22,799 bases of DNA from positions 1 through 22,799 of the forward strand of contig JABSSB010000129.1 of the NCBI GenBank assembly GCA_013214715.1. The letters are read 5' to 3'. The position numbers and the translations under genes are program-made. The notes below the pieces were generated by a model. The model saw nothing but the letters and a program-made list of their open reading frames with translations, had not been told where the DNA came from and searched no databases. This DNA comes from Paracoccaceae bacterium. GTDB lineage: Bacteria > Pseudomonadota > Alphaproteobacteria > Rhodobacterales > Rhodobacteraceae. Each line of letters begins with the position of its first letter. The first letter of the stretch is position 1. Positions 1-7,556 of this stretch are shown here, in pieces.

Positions 1-740
1 GCGTGGCCAACCGCCCAAAGGATGAGACGCCGCAAGACACGCGCGACGGCCAGCAGTTTGAGATGTTCAAAGGCGGCCCGGTCGAAATCAAGACCCGCAA
101 GAAACTGATCGAACCGCGCACGGACGCGCAAAAGGCCTATGTGCAATCGCTGTTCAAGCATGAAATGGCCTTTGGCATTGGCCCGGCGGGCACTGGTAAG
201 ACCTATCTGGCTGTGGCGGTGGGCGTGTCGATGTTCATCACCGGGCAGGTAGATCGCATTATCCTGTCCCGCCCGGCGGTCGAAGCTGGCGAACGTCTGG
301 GCTTTCTGCCCGGCGACATGAAGGACAAGGTCGATCCCTATATGCAGCCGCTTTACGACGCGCTGAACGATTTCATGCCGTCCAAGGATCTGGGCAAGCT
401 GATCGAAGAAAAGAAGATCGAAATCGCCCCGCTCGCCTTCATGCGCGGGCGCACGCTCAGCAATGCCTTTGTCGTGCTCGACGAAGCACAAAACGCCACC
501 GCCATGCAGATGAAGATGTTCCTGACCCGGCTTGGCGAAGGCTCTCGCATGGTGATCACGGGCGACCGTTCGCAGGTCGATCTGCCCAAGGGCGTGACCT
601 CGGGCCTGTCGGAAGCCGAACGCCTGCTGAAACCCATCCCCAAGATCAGCTTCAACTATTTCACTGCCGAAGATGTGGTGCGCCACCCGCTGGTGGCCGC
701 GATTATCAAGGCCTATGAAGCCGACAGCCCGCCGGGATGA
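1..740 (+). CDS. phoH: PhoH family ATPase (YbeZ-type), 5' end cut by the window
   Basis: The visible 245 residues hold the P-loop ATPase domain of PhoH/YbeZ. Walker A is GPAGTGKT at residues 60-67 and Walker B is FVVLDEAQN at about 156-164, followed by the GDRSQVDLP segment. Family members in this order are usually about 330-350 residues with an N-terminal KH-like part. That part is missing here, so the frame very probably continues upstream and the GTG at base 3 is not the true start. PhoH is an RNA-associated NTPase that acts with the endoribonuclease YbeY in rRNA processing and quality control. The stop overlaps the ybeY start as ATGA, so the two are translationally coupled. The order phoH-ybeY-corC-lnt matches ybeZ-ybeY-ybeX-lnt of E. 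coli; miaB is the likely gene just outside the window. Confidence 0.95.
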   Translation, partial: VANRPKDETPQDTRDGQQFEMFKGGPVEIKTRKKLIEPRTDAQKAYVQSLFKHEMAFGIGPAGTGKTYLAVAVGVSMFITGQVDRIILSRPAVEAGERLGFLPGDMKDKVDPYMQPLYDALNDFMPSKDLGKLIEEKKIEIAPLAFMRGRTLSNAFVVLDEAQNATAMQMKMFLTRLGEGSRMVITGDRSQVDLPKGVTSGLSEAERLLKPIPKISFNYFTAEDVVRHPLVAAIIKAYEADSPPG

Positions 741-1237
741 CCCCCGATATAATCATCGAAGATGAGCGCTGGGCTGATCTGGGCCTGCCAGGGCTGGCGG
801 GGCCTGCGCTGGACGCATTGGCCGCGCATCTCGACATCCCCGAAGACGCCACGCTCAGCCTGCTGGCCTGTGATGACGCGCGGATCAAGCTGCTGAACGC
901 CGATTTTCGCGACAAGGACAAAGCGACCAATGTCCTTAGCTGGCCCGCCGAAGAGCTTGCGCCCAATGCCCCCGGCGATTTGCCCCATCCGCCCGAACCC
1001 GACATGATGGGCGATTTGGAGCTGGGCGATATCGCCATTGCCTATGACACCTGCGCCCGCGAGGCGGTGGAGCAGGGCAAGCCTCTACCCGATCACGTTA
1101 CCCATCTGATCCTGCACGGTACGCTGCATTTGCTGGGCTATGATCACGAAACCGACGCCGATGCCGGCCGAATGGAGGCTTTGGAGGTCGAAATCCTTGG
1201 CAAACTGGGCATTGCTGATCCATATAGGGAAGACTAG
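737..1237 (+). CDS. ybeY: Endoribonuclease YbeY (rRNA maturation factor)
   Basis: The 166-residue protein has the UPF0054 zinc-binding signature HGTLHLLGYDH, giving three metal ligands at H127, H131 and H137. The conserved FRDKDKATNVLSWP segment at about residues 57-70 contains the conserved arginine. YbeY is a metallo-endoribonuclease needed for 16S rRNA 3'-end maturation and late 70S quality control, and works with PhoH/YbeZ and Era. The ATG at 737 overlaps the phoH stop by four bases, and length and motifs fit the family. A 30-base gap separates it from corC, with no terminator between them, so it belongs to the same operon. Confidence 0.95.
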   Translation: MTPDIIIEDERWADLGLPGLAGPALDALAAHLDIPEDATLSLLACDDARIKLLNADFRDKDKATNVLSWPAEELAPNAPGDLPHPPEPDMMGDLELGDIAIAYDTCAREAVEQGKPLPDHVTHLILHGTLHLLGYDHETDADAGRMEALEVEILGKLGIADPYRED

Positions 1238-1267
1238 GGGCGCGAGGCCTCGACAGAGTTTGGATAG

Positions 1268-2152
1268 ATGGGCGACACAGACGGCAGTTCTAGCGCGGCG
1301 CATGGCGCGCAGTCCGACACAGCTTCCTCAAGGAATGAGGAGTCCAATGGCATCATAGGGCGCCTGTTCGGGCGGCTTGGCGCGACCAGCACCGAGCCCG
1401 AAGAGACCCAGCCCACGGCAAACCAGGCGCAGCCTGCGCGCGACATGGTCAATCTGCGACGCCTGCGCGTGGATGATGTGGCGATTCCCTCGGCCGATAT
1501 CTTGGCCGTGCCCAACACGATTTCACGCGATGAGCTCGTGCAGGTCTTTCGCGACAGCGGCATGAGCCGCGTGCCCGTCTATGACGGCACGCTGGATACG
1601 CCATTGGGCTTTGTGCATCTCAAAGACTTTGCGCTGATGCACGGGTTCAACGGGGATCACGAAGGCTTTGATCTGTCCGCCATGCTGCGCCCGCTTCTGT
1701 TTGTGCCGCCATCGATGCCGCTGGCCGTGCTGATGGCCAAGATGCAGACCGAACGCCGCCATATGGCGCTGGTGATCGACGAATATGGCGGGGTTGATGG
1801 TTTGCTGACCATCGAAGACCTGATCGAACAGGTTGTCGGTGAAATCGAGGACGAGCACGACACCGATGAGGCCGCGACCTGGATCAAGGAAAAGCCGGGC
1901 TGCTATATCGCTCTGTCCAAGACGCCGCTGGACGAATTCGAGGCCGAAATTGGCCGCTCGCTGACCAATCACGAAGATGTCGATGAAGAAGAGATCGACA
2001 CACTGGGCGGGTTGGTCTTCATGCTCTCGGGTCGGGTGCCCGCGCGGGGCGAGGTTGTACGCCACCCTGATGGGGTCGAGTTCGAAGTGGTCGATGCCGA
2101 TCCGCGCCGGATCAAACGGCTGCGGGTGCGGGTGCAAGACCGGCCGGAATGA
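1268..2152 (+). CDS. corC: Hemolysin-family / CorC protein with two CBS domains
   Basis: This 294-residue protein matches the YbeX/CorC type without the membrane DUF21 part. Residues 1-60 are a low-complexity, probably disordered leader. A pair of CBS domains spans about residues 66-193, including the signature DEYGGVDGLLTIEDLIEQ in the second. A CorC_HlyC (transporter-associated) domain spans about 205-290. The family is linked to Mg2+/Co2+ homeostasis and, for E. coli YbeX, to ribosome metabolism; the biochemical role is not settled. The stop overlaps the lnt start (ATGA), so translation is coupled to Lnt. The RBS is weak (TTGGATAG just before the ATG), so an alternative start inside the disordered leader is possible. 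Confidence 0.9.
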   Translation: MGDTDGSSSAAHGAQSDTASSRNEESNGIIGRLFGRLGATSTEPEETQPTANQAQPARDMVNLRRLRVDDVAIPSADILAVPNTISRDELVQVFRDSGMSRVPVYDGTLDTPLGFVHLKDFALMHGFNGDHEGFDLSAMLRPLLFVPPSMPLAVLMAKMQTERRHMALVIDEYGGVDGLLTIEDLIEQVVGEIEDEHDTDEAATWIKEKPGCYIALSKTPLDEFEAEIGRSLTNHEDVDEEEIDTLGGLVFMLSGRVPARGEVVRHPDGVEFEVVDADPRRIKRLRVRVQDRPE

Positions 2153-3597
2153 CCCAGACACCGCTTTGGCAATTGGCTGGTTTTGCGGCGCTGACCGGTA
2201 TGGTGGCCGCCTTTGGGCTTGCGCCCTATGGGGCCTGGCCGGTGACCCTTTTGGGATTGGTGCTGCTTGGAGCGGTCGCCGTAGACCAGACCCGCCGCCG
2301 CGCCGCGTGGATCGCGTGGAGCTTTGCCGCAGGCTATTTCGCCCATGCCCTGTCCTGGATTGCAGAGCCGTTTCTGGTTGATGCTGCGCTGCATGGCTGG
2401 ATGATCCCTTTTGCCCTGACCGGTATGGCGGGGGGGCTGGCGCTGTTTTGGGCGCTGGCGGCCTGGATCGCGGGCGGGCGGGCCTGGCTGACGGCGTTGC
2501 TGATTGCACTGGCCGAACTGGCGCGGGGCTATGTGCTGACGGGGTTTCCATGGGCGGGGTTGGCGCAGATCTGGATCGACACGCCGCTGGCGCAAAGTCT
2601 TGCGGTGATCGGGCCTTACGGGCTGGGCGCGATGACCCTGCTGGCGACCATGCCGCTGGGGGCCGCGCTCCAGCATCGGCGCGGGCGGCTGACGGCAGTG
2701 CCGGTGGCGCTGCTGGCGGCGCTGGTCCTGCTCCCGTCGCCGCAGGTCACCATGACTGATCAGACCGTGCGCATCGTGCAACCCAATGCCGAACAGCACC
2801 TGCGTTGGGACCCCGACTGGATCCCGGTGTTCTTCGACCGGCACATGACCCTCTCGACCCAGGAGCCGGCGGTGGATCTTGTCGTCTGGTCCGAAAACGC
2901 GATCCCCGGCACGCTGGGCTGGGATCCCGTCCCGCTCGAGAGCATTGCCACGCAGGTCGGTGTCCCGCTGCTCAGCGGCGTGCAGCGGGTCGAAGACGGA
3001 GCGGTCTACAACTCCGCGATTTTGCTGGGCGCAGGCGGCGTGGTGGAGCAGGTCTATGACAAGCATCACCTTGTCCCCTTTGGCGAATACATGCCGCTGC
3101 CGGGTCTGTTCCGTTCTCTGGGCATTCGCGGTTTGGCCGAACGGGTGGATTTCGGCTATACCGCCGGGCCGGGGCCGTCGCTGATTGATCTGCCCGGCAT
3201 TGGGGCTGCTTTGCCGCTGATCTGTTACGAGGCGGTGTTCCCTCAGGATCTGCGCGGCACGGCGCGTCCGGCGGTTCTGCTGGCGATCACCAATGATGCC
3301 TGGTTCGGCGCACGGTCGGGGCCCTATCAGCACCTGGTGCAGGCCCGGATGCGGGCCATCGAACAGGGTCTACCCATGATCCGCGCCGCCAATACCGGGA
3401 TCAGCGCCATGATCGACCCGACCGGGCAGGTCACGGCGATGCTTCCCTTGGGCAGCATGGGGGCGCTGGATGCCGTGCTGCCTGCTGCGCTGCCGCCCAC
3501 GGTTTACAGCCGTCTGGGCGACTGGCCCGCGGGGATCTTCGTGGCATTTGCAGCACTTGGTCTGTTGCTGCGGCGCAAACGCACGGAATCGCATTGA
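2149..3597 (+). CDS. lnt: Apolipoprotein N-acyltransferase Lnt
   Basis: The 482-residue protein has an N-terminal hydrophobic half (about residues 8-200) with several membrane helices, then a periplasmic nitrilase-fold domain (about 205-450) and a final helix (about 455-475). The catalytic triad aligns with E. coli Lnt: E249 in VVWSENAIPG, K305 in VYDKHHLVPFGEY and C359 in LICYEAVFP. Lnt adds the third acyl chain to the N-terminal cysteine of lipoproteins in the inner membrane, so it would act on the lipoproteins predicted elsewhere in this window. Its last codons overlap the -35 element of the metK promoter (TTGACC includes the TGA stop). Confidence 0.96.
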   Translation: MTQTPLWQLAGFAALTGMVAAFGLAPYGAWPVTLLGLVLLGAVAVDQTRRRAAWIAWSFAAGYFAHALSWIAEPFLVDAALHGWMIPFALTGMAGGLALFWALAAWIAGGRAWLTALLIALAELARGYVLTGFPWAGLAQIWIDTPLAQSLAVIGPYGLGAMTLLATMPLGAALQHRRGRLTAVPVALLAALVLLPSPQVTMTDQTVRIVQPNAEQHLRWDPDWIPVFFDRHMTLSTQEPAVDLVVWSENAIPGTLGWDPVPLESIATQVGVPLLSGVQRVEDGAVYNSAILLGAGGVVEQVYDKHHLVPFGEYMPLPGLFRSLGIRGLAERVDFGYTAGPGPSLIDLPGIGAALPLICYEAVFPQDLRGTARPAVLLAITNDAWFGARSGPYQHLVQARMRAIEQGLPMIRAANTGISAMIDPTGQVTAMLPLGSMGALDAVLPAALPPTVYSRLGDWPAGIFVAFAALGLLLRRKRTESH

Positions 3598-3622
3598 CCT
3601 TCCAGTCAACCGTGACTAGCAC
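3594..3622 (+). promoter_or_regulatory. Putative sigma-70-type promoter of metK
   Basis: TTGACC (3594-3599) and TAGCAC (3617-3622) are separated by exactly 17 bases. The -35 is good and the -10 is weak (3 of 6). A start site 6-8 bases past the -10 would fall at about 3628-3630, directly at the first base pair of the riboswitch stem, and this positional fit is the main support. The -35 contains the lnt stop codon. Confidence 0.55.
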
Positions 3623-3629
3623 GGTCCGA

Positions 3630-3680
3630 CCTCTCACAACGGCTTCCTGGCGTGAGGGACACTTTTTAATGGAGCACCTC
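3630..3680 (+). promoter_or_regulatory. SAM/SAH riboswitch upstream of metK
   Basis: The segment carries the conserved core ACAACGGCTTCCTGGCGTGA (3636-3655) and, after a short linker, AATGGAGCA (3668-3676). This is the signature I recall for the SAM/SAH riboswitch of Rhodobacterales. Stem P1 pairs 3631-3637 with 3652-3658 (seven pairs, one U-G). The hairpin loop segment GCTTCC (3642-3647) can pair with GGAGC (3671-3675), forming the pseudoknot. GGAG at 3671-3674 is also the only Shine-Dalgarno for the metK ATG at 3681 (6-base spacing). Ligand-stabilised pseudoknot formation would therefore hide the ribosome binding site and shut off SAM synthetase when SAM is plentiful. Confidence 0.92.
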
Positions 3681-4862
3681 ATGTCCCGACAGAATTATAC
3701 GTTCACCTCGGAATCCGTGTCCGAGGGGCATCCCGACAAGGTCTGTGACCGCATTTCGGATGCCGTTCTCGACGCGTTTCTGGCCCAAGAGCCCGAAGCC
3801 CGCGTCGCCTGCGAAACCTTTGCCACCACGAACCGTGTTGTGATCGGGGGCGAAGTCGGGCTGAGCGATCAGGCCAAACTGGCCGAATATATGGGCCGCA
3901 TCGACGAGATCGCGCGCGCCTGCATCAAGGATATCGGGTATGAGCAGGACAAGTTCCACCATGCCACCTGCGAAGTGACGAACCTTCTGCACGAACAATC
4001 CGCCCATATCGCGCAAGGCGTTGATGCCGCCGACAACAAGGATGAAGGCGCTGGCGATCAGGGCATCATGTTCGGCTATGCGACCAATGAAACTCCGGCG
4101 CTGATGCCGGCCCCGATCCAATATGCCCACGCGATCCTGCGCCGTCTGGCCGAGGTCCGCAAAGATGGCACGGAACCAGCGCTGGGTCCGGATGCGAAAT
4201 CGCAGCTCTCGGTCGTCTATCGTGATGGCGTGCCGGTGGGTGTCAGCTCCATCGTGCTGTCGACGCAGCATCTGGATGAGTCGCTGACTTCTGACGACAT
4301 TCGCGCCATTGTGGAGCCCTATATCCGCCAGAGCCTGCCCGAGGGCTGGCTGAGCGACGCAACCGAGTGGCATGTGAACCCGACCGGCAAATTTGTGATC
4401 GGCGGCCCCGATGGCGATGCCGGTCTGACCGGGCGCAAGATCATCGTGGACACCTATGGTGGCGCGGCCCCGCATGGCGGCGGCGCGTTTTCGGGCAAAG
4501 ACCCGACCAAGGTCGACCGCTCTGCCGCCTATGCCGCGCGCTATCTGGCGAAGAATATCGTGGCCTCTGGCATGGCCGACCGCGCCACATTGCAACTGAG
4601 CTATGCCATCGGCGTGTCCAAGCCCCTGTCGATCTATGTCGACACACATGGCACTGGACAGGTTCAGGACGCCGCCATCGAAACGGCTGTGGCGCAGGTC
4701 ATGGACCTGACCCCGCGCGGCATTCGCGAGCATCTGGGCCTGAACAAGCCGATCTACCAGCGCACCGCAGCCTATGGCCATTTCGGGCGCGAGCCTGACG
4801 CCGATGGTGGCTTCAGCTGGGAGCGGACCGATCTGGTTGACGCGTTGAAAGCGGCGATCTGA
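3681..4862 (+). CDS. metK: S-adenosylmethionine synthetase (methionine adenosyltransferase)
   Basis: The 393-residue protein makes SAM from methionine and ATP. Visible hallmarks are EGHPDKVCDRISDAVLDAF near residues 15-33 (catalytic His of GHPDK), the GAGDQGIMFGYATNET ATP-binding segment, and the glycine-rich GGGAFSGKDPTKVDRSAAY loop. The ATG at 3681 is the right start. It gives the standard MSRQNYTFTSESVSEGHPDK N-terminus and sits 6 bases after GGAG. The in-frame ATG at 3669 and TTG at 3594 lie inside the riboswitch or promoter. Expression is predicted to be feedback-controlled by the SAM/SAH riboswitch. I would expect trmB to follow in this order, but it does not appear here. Confidence 0.97.
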   Translation: MSRQNYTFTSESVSEGHPDKVCDRISDAVLDAFLAQEPEARVACETFATTNRVVIGGEVGLSDQAKLAEYMGRIDEIARACIKDIGYEQDKFHHATCEVTNLLHEQSAHIAQGVDAADNKDEGAGDQGIMFGYATNETPALMPAPIQYAHAILRRLAEVRKDGTEPALGPDAKSQLSVVYRDGVPVGVSSIVLSTQHLDESLTSDDIRAIVEPYIRQSLPEGWLSDATEWHVNPTGKFVIGGPDGDAGLTGRKIIVDTYGGAAPHGGGAFSGKDPTKVDRSAAYAARYLAKNIVASGMADRATLQLSYAIGVSKPLSIYVDTHGTGQVQDAAIETAVAQVMDLTPRGIREHLGLNKPIYQRTAAYGHFGREPDADGGFSWERTDLVDALKAAI

Positions 4863-4869
4863 TCGCATT

Positions 4870-4896
4870 GGCCCGAGCGCGTCCTGTGCTTGGGCC
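4870..4896 (+). terminator. Hairpin after metK, possible terminator between convergent genes
   Basis: GGCCCGAGC (4870-4878) and GCTTGGGCC (4888-4896) form a nine-base-pair stem with one G-T wobble and a 9-base loop, beginning 7 bases after the metK stop. It lies between metK and the minus-strand gene ending at 4906, a typical place for a shared terminator. No proper T-run follows on either strand, only a short ATTTAT at 4904-4909, so termination efficiency is uncertain. Confidence 0.4.
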
Positions 4897-4905
4897 GGAT
4901 GCCAT

Positions 4906-5094
4906 TTATGACGAGCTGCGCACACCGGCGCGCGCTGTTCCGCTGATGGTCACACCGCTTTGAGCTGGGCTACTGGTTGCCGGAGCCGAGGACGCTGTCG
5001 GCGCGACGGGCTCGCAACCTGCGCAAATCCCAAGCATCACCGCCGCGATCAAAAGGTTGCGGGCGAGCGAGCGCTTGTGTTGGTACGGTGCCAT
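4906..5094 (-). CDS. Small putative lipoprotein
   Basis: A 62-residue ORF with a basic N-terminus (HKRSLAR), a hydrophobic stretch LLIAAVMLGICAGC and a Cys at about residue 27, which looks like a lipoprotein signal. The residue at -3 from the Cys is itself Cys rather than the usual Leu, so the lipobox is atypical. The mature part is a short Ala/Ser/Pro/Thr linker ending in a Ser/Gly-rich tail (VTISGTARAGVRSSS). The start lies 3 bases after the stop of the upstream 57-residue ORF, so the two may form a small operon. The RBS is weak (AAAGGA about 12 bases upstream). It converges on metK. No function can be assigned. Confidence 0.5.
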   Translation of the reverse strand: MAPYQHKRSLARNLLIAAVMLGICAGCEPVAPTASSAPATSSPAQSGVTISGTARAGVRSSS

Positions 5095-5097
5095 GAT

Positions 5098-5271
5098 CTA
5101 TGCTGATCCTTTCAATTCCTGACCGGGGTCATCGCGTCCAGAGCGTTGGCCGGACATCCGGTGGGGCGATCCACAATCGGCTACACATTCAGGCCCCCCG
5201 CCGCTGCACCCGGTCAAAACCCTGACCCAAAGAACCATGCCTTCTGCGGTTGTAATCGCTTTGCCCGTCAT
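5098..5271 (-). CDS. Hypothetical 57-residue small protein
   Basis: I do not recognise this ORF. Its main support is a near-perfect Shine-Dalgarno AGGAGGG (minus strand, 5284-5278) six bases before the ATG at 5271, unusual for a chance ORF. The peptide begins MTGKAITTAEGMVLWVRVLTG and then has a Gly/Cys-rich segment with three cysteines (CSGGGPECVADC) and a polar, Arg-rich end. There is no clear signal peptide. It ends 3 bases before the start of the small lipoprotein ORF, suggesting co-translation. An alternative is that the SD-like sequence is fortuitous and the region is non-coding spacer. Confidence 0.4.
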   Translation of the reverse strand: MTGKAITTAEGMVLWVRVLTGCSGGGPECVADCGSPHRMSGQRSGRDDPGQELKGSA

Positions 5272-5390
5272 GGCACGCCCTCCTGTAATGCTCAAGGCCA
5301 GTTTCGCGTTTCGGGTGCCGCAAGGGAAGGCTTTTGCAATGGCTTTGACCTGTGCAAGCTGCAAAAAACGTTGCTGGGGAGGAGCGGAAA

Positions 5391-6245
5391 ATGCTGATTG
5401 ATATCGGATTGCCGCTGTCGTTGGCCTTCATCATGTTCTCGCTGGGCTTTGGACTGACCTTCGCCGATTTCGGGCGGGTGTTCAAAATGCCGCGCGCGGT
5501 GCTGATTGGCGTTCTGGCTCAGGTCACGTTGTTACCGGCCGTGGCGCTGGTGATCCTGATGATCTTCGATCTGCCGCCGGCGTTGGCTTTTGGCGTGATG
5601 ATCCTGTCTTTCTGTCCCGGTGGCGTGACCTCGAACATTCTGACCAAACTGGCGGGCGGGACCGTGGCACTGTCGATCACGCTCACGGCGGTGGTGAGCT
5701 TGCTGTCGGTCCTGACGGTGCCGTTTCTGGTCAGCTGGGCGGCCTCGGCCACCTTGGGGGATGCAGCCCCGCCGATTGATGTGACGGCGATCGGCGTGTC
5801 GATGTTTGCCATCACCGCGGCCCCGGTTCTGCTCGGCCTTTTGCTGCGGTTTTTTGCGCCGGGCTTTGCCGATCGGGCCGAAGGCAAGGTCTCTCTGGTG
5901 GCTTTGGTCCTGTTTGTGGTGATCGTGCTGGCCGCGCTGGCGACGAATTGGGATATCTTCGTCGACAATATTGGCGTGCTGGGTCCGGCATTGGTGGCGA
6001 TGAATCTGGTACTTTTGGTGCTGGGCGGCGTCGTGGCGCGGTTGCTGGGGCTGACCGGGCCGGATGGTTTGGCGATTTCGGTCGAGTTGGGCGTGCAGAA
6101 CGCAACCTTGGGCATCGCCGTGGCCGGGCTTGTCGCCGCGGCCAGCGGCATTCCGGAATTTGCACTGCCCTCGGGGCTTTATGGGATCACCATGTATCTG
6201 GTGACCATTCCGGGCATGTTCCTTCTAAAGCTGCTGCTGCGCTAA
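5391..6245 (+). CDS. Bile acid:sodium symporter (SBF/BASS) family transporter
   Basis: The 284-residue protein is almost entirely hydrophobic, with about 9-10 membrane helices. It has the two family signatures that form the crossed-helix sodium sites: SFCPGGVTSNILTKLAGG at residues 73-90 and ELGVQNATLGIA at 232-243. BASS proteins import organic anions with Na+ across the inner membrane; the substrate cannot be read from sequence. The ATG at 5391 is chosen because GGGGAGGAG (5376-5384) lies six bases upstream. It converges on the MFS gene, with one base between the two stop codons (6245 and 6247). Confidence 0.9.
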   Translation: MLIDIGLPLSLAFIMFSLGFGLTFADFGRVFKMPRAVLIGVLAQVTLLPAVALVILMIFDLPPALAFGVMILSFCPGGVTSNILTKLAGGTVALSITLTAVVSLLSVLTVPFLVSWAASATLGDAAPPIDVTAIGVSMFAITAAPVLLGLLLRFFAPGFADRAEGKVSLVALVLFVVIVLAALATNWDIFVDNIGVLGPALVAMNLVLLVLGGVVARLLGLTGPDGLAISVELGVQNATLGIAVAGLVAAASGIPEFALPSGLYGITMYLVTIPGMFLLKLLLR

Positions 6246-6246
6246 A

Positions 6247-7398
6247 TCACACTTCGGCCGTGGCGCGGCGGGCGATCATCGGCAGGATCATCAACGCCAC
6301 GCCCGCCATCAACGCTCCGATGAGAACAAAGGCCATATGCAGGCCGAACAGATCCGCCGAGATACCTACAAGGCTCGGCCCGATGAAAAACGCGCTATAG
6401 CCGATGATCGTGGCCAGACCGATGGCGCGCACGCGGTCGGGGGCGGGCACGATCCGTCCCACCATCGACAAGGCCATCGGATAGACCAGCGCAATACCAA
6501 AGCCCAGCACTGACAGGCCCAGATAGGCCACCATCAGGTTTGGCGCCAGACCGATCCCCACCATCCCGCAGGCCGAGACGATGCAGGTCACGCCAAGGAT
6601 CGCGATATCGCTGAAGCGCGACGCCACGGCCTGCCCCAAAAGCCGCCCCAACCCCATCGTGATCCCGATCAGAGCAGGCCCCAACGCGCCCTGCGCCGCC
6701 GTGCCGCCAAGGCTGCGTTCCAGATGCAGGGCCGACCAGGTTTCGACCGTGGTTTCAGTGATGAAGGACGCCATCACCACCAGACCCAGCAGCCAGATCA
6801 CCACGCGCCCGCCGCGTTTGGGACGCAGCGATCCTGCGGCGGGGGCGGCCTCGGGCGCGATGATCATGCCCGGCATGAACAGCAGCGCGATCAGCACCAC
6901 CAAGGACGCGGTTTCAAGCGGGGACCAACCGGCATCGCGCAACACCCCCGTGACCAGCGCGGCGCCGGCATAGGAAAAGGAAAACAAAGCATGGTTGAGG
7001 TTCATCAACGGACGGCCACTGCGGGATTCTGCCTCGACCACGCGGGCATTCATCAGAATGTCGCAGATGCCCGACATCAGTGCGGCCCACAGCCCGAACA
7101 GCATAAAGACCACCACGCTGGGCGATGCGCCCATGCCCAAAAGACCCAGCGCCATCATCAGGCCCATCACCGCCACGCCAAACCGACCCAGCAAATGATC
7201 GGCCCGCGGCGCACACCAGGCGGCGCCAAAGGCCGAGAGATTGGCGATCATGAACGCGACGCCAAAGGCTGCATCGGACGCGCCGATCTGGGACTTCAGA
7301 TCGGGCATCGTCGCGGCAAACACGGCCCAGACCACGCCCATCAGCACAAAGGCCTTGGCGGGTTTGCGGCTGAGATATAGATCGCTGGCAAAGCTCAT
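6247..7398 (-). CDS. MFS transporter
   Basis: A 383-residue integral membrane protein with about 12 predicted helices in two halves, split by a basic loop (SLRPKRGGR) after helix 6, as in the major facilitator superfamily. The second half carries ETTVETWSALHLERSLGG and a GITMGLGRLLGQAVASRFSD segment resembling the MFS loop motif. The start at 7398 (MSFASDLYLSRKPAKAF) is preferred because AAGGG lies 6 bases upstream on the minus strand; a longer in-frame ATG at 7437 would add 13 residues without a better RBS. Substrate unknown. It is transcribed divergently from rplY. Confidence 0.85.
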   Translation of the reverse strand: MSFASDLYLSRKPAKAFVLMGVVWAVFAATMPDLKSQIGASDAAFGVAFMIANLSAFGAAWCAPRADHLLGRFGVAVMGLMMALGLLGMGASPSVVVFMLFGLWAALMSGICDILMNARVVEAESRSGRPLMNLNHALFSFSYAGAALVTGVLRDAGWSPLETASLVVLIALLFMPGMIIAPEAAPAAGSLRPKRGGRVVIWLLGLVVMASFITETTVETWSALHLERSLGGTAAQGALGPALIGITMGLGRLLGQAVASRFSDIAILGVTCIVSACGMVGIGLAPNLMVAYLGLSVLGFGIALVYPMALSMVGRIVPAPDRVRAIGLATIIGYSAFFIGPSLVGISADLFGLHMAFVLIGALMAGVALMILPMIARRATAEV

Positions 7399-7504
7399 GA
7401 CCTGCCCTTGCACGGTTGCTGCCCTGTCGCAAGACATGGCGCGCCGCGCGCGAAAGAAAACGGCTTTTCATTTGGCCACGACTCGTGTAACCGCACGGCT
7501 TCAC

Positions 7505-7533
7505 GCGGGCATACAGCCTTGGAGGATGCCCGC
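7505..7533 (+). promoter_or_regulatory. Perfect hairpin in the rplY leader
   Basis: GCGGGCAT (7505-7512) and ATGCCCGC (7526-7533) form a perfect eight-base-pair stem around a 13-base loop, ACAGCCTTGGAGG. It ends 13 bases before the rplY Shine-Dalgarno (GGAG, 7547-7550). The loop itself contains a GGAGG, which could be a decoy ribosome site. No T-run follows, so it is not a terminator. A role as a leader control element is inference. Confidence 0.5.
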
Positions 7534-7556
7534 CCTAGCAATGATTGGAGATTACT

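Noticed and set aside
1243..1252. Palindrome CGAGGCCTCG between ybeY and corC
   Set aside because: Short and GC-rich, with no T-run and no repeat elsewhere noticed; chance is a sufficient explanation.
1523..3333. Long minus-strand open frames opposite corC and lnt
   Set aside because: They lie opposite clearly recognised genes, are rich in Arg, Pro, Gln and His as expected from the reverse of GC-biased codons, and have no RBS or family motifs.
3594..3680. Longer N-terminus for MetK (TTG 3594 or ATG 3669)
   Set aside because: These codons fall in the promoter or inside the riboswitch; the ATG at 3681 has the SD at the right spacing and gives the family N-terminus.
4863..5390. A remnant of trmB behind metK
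   Set aside because: Reading through the frames of this stretch I found no TrmB-like SAM-binding or tRNA-binding segments, so there is no support for a decayed copy.
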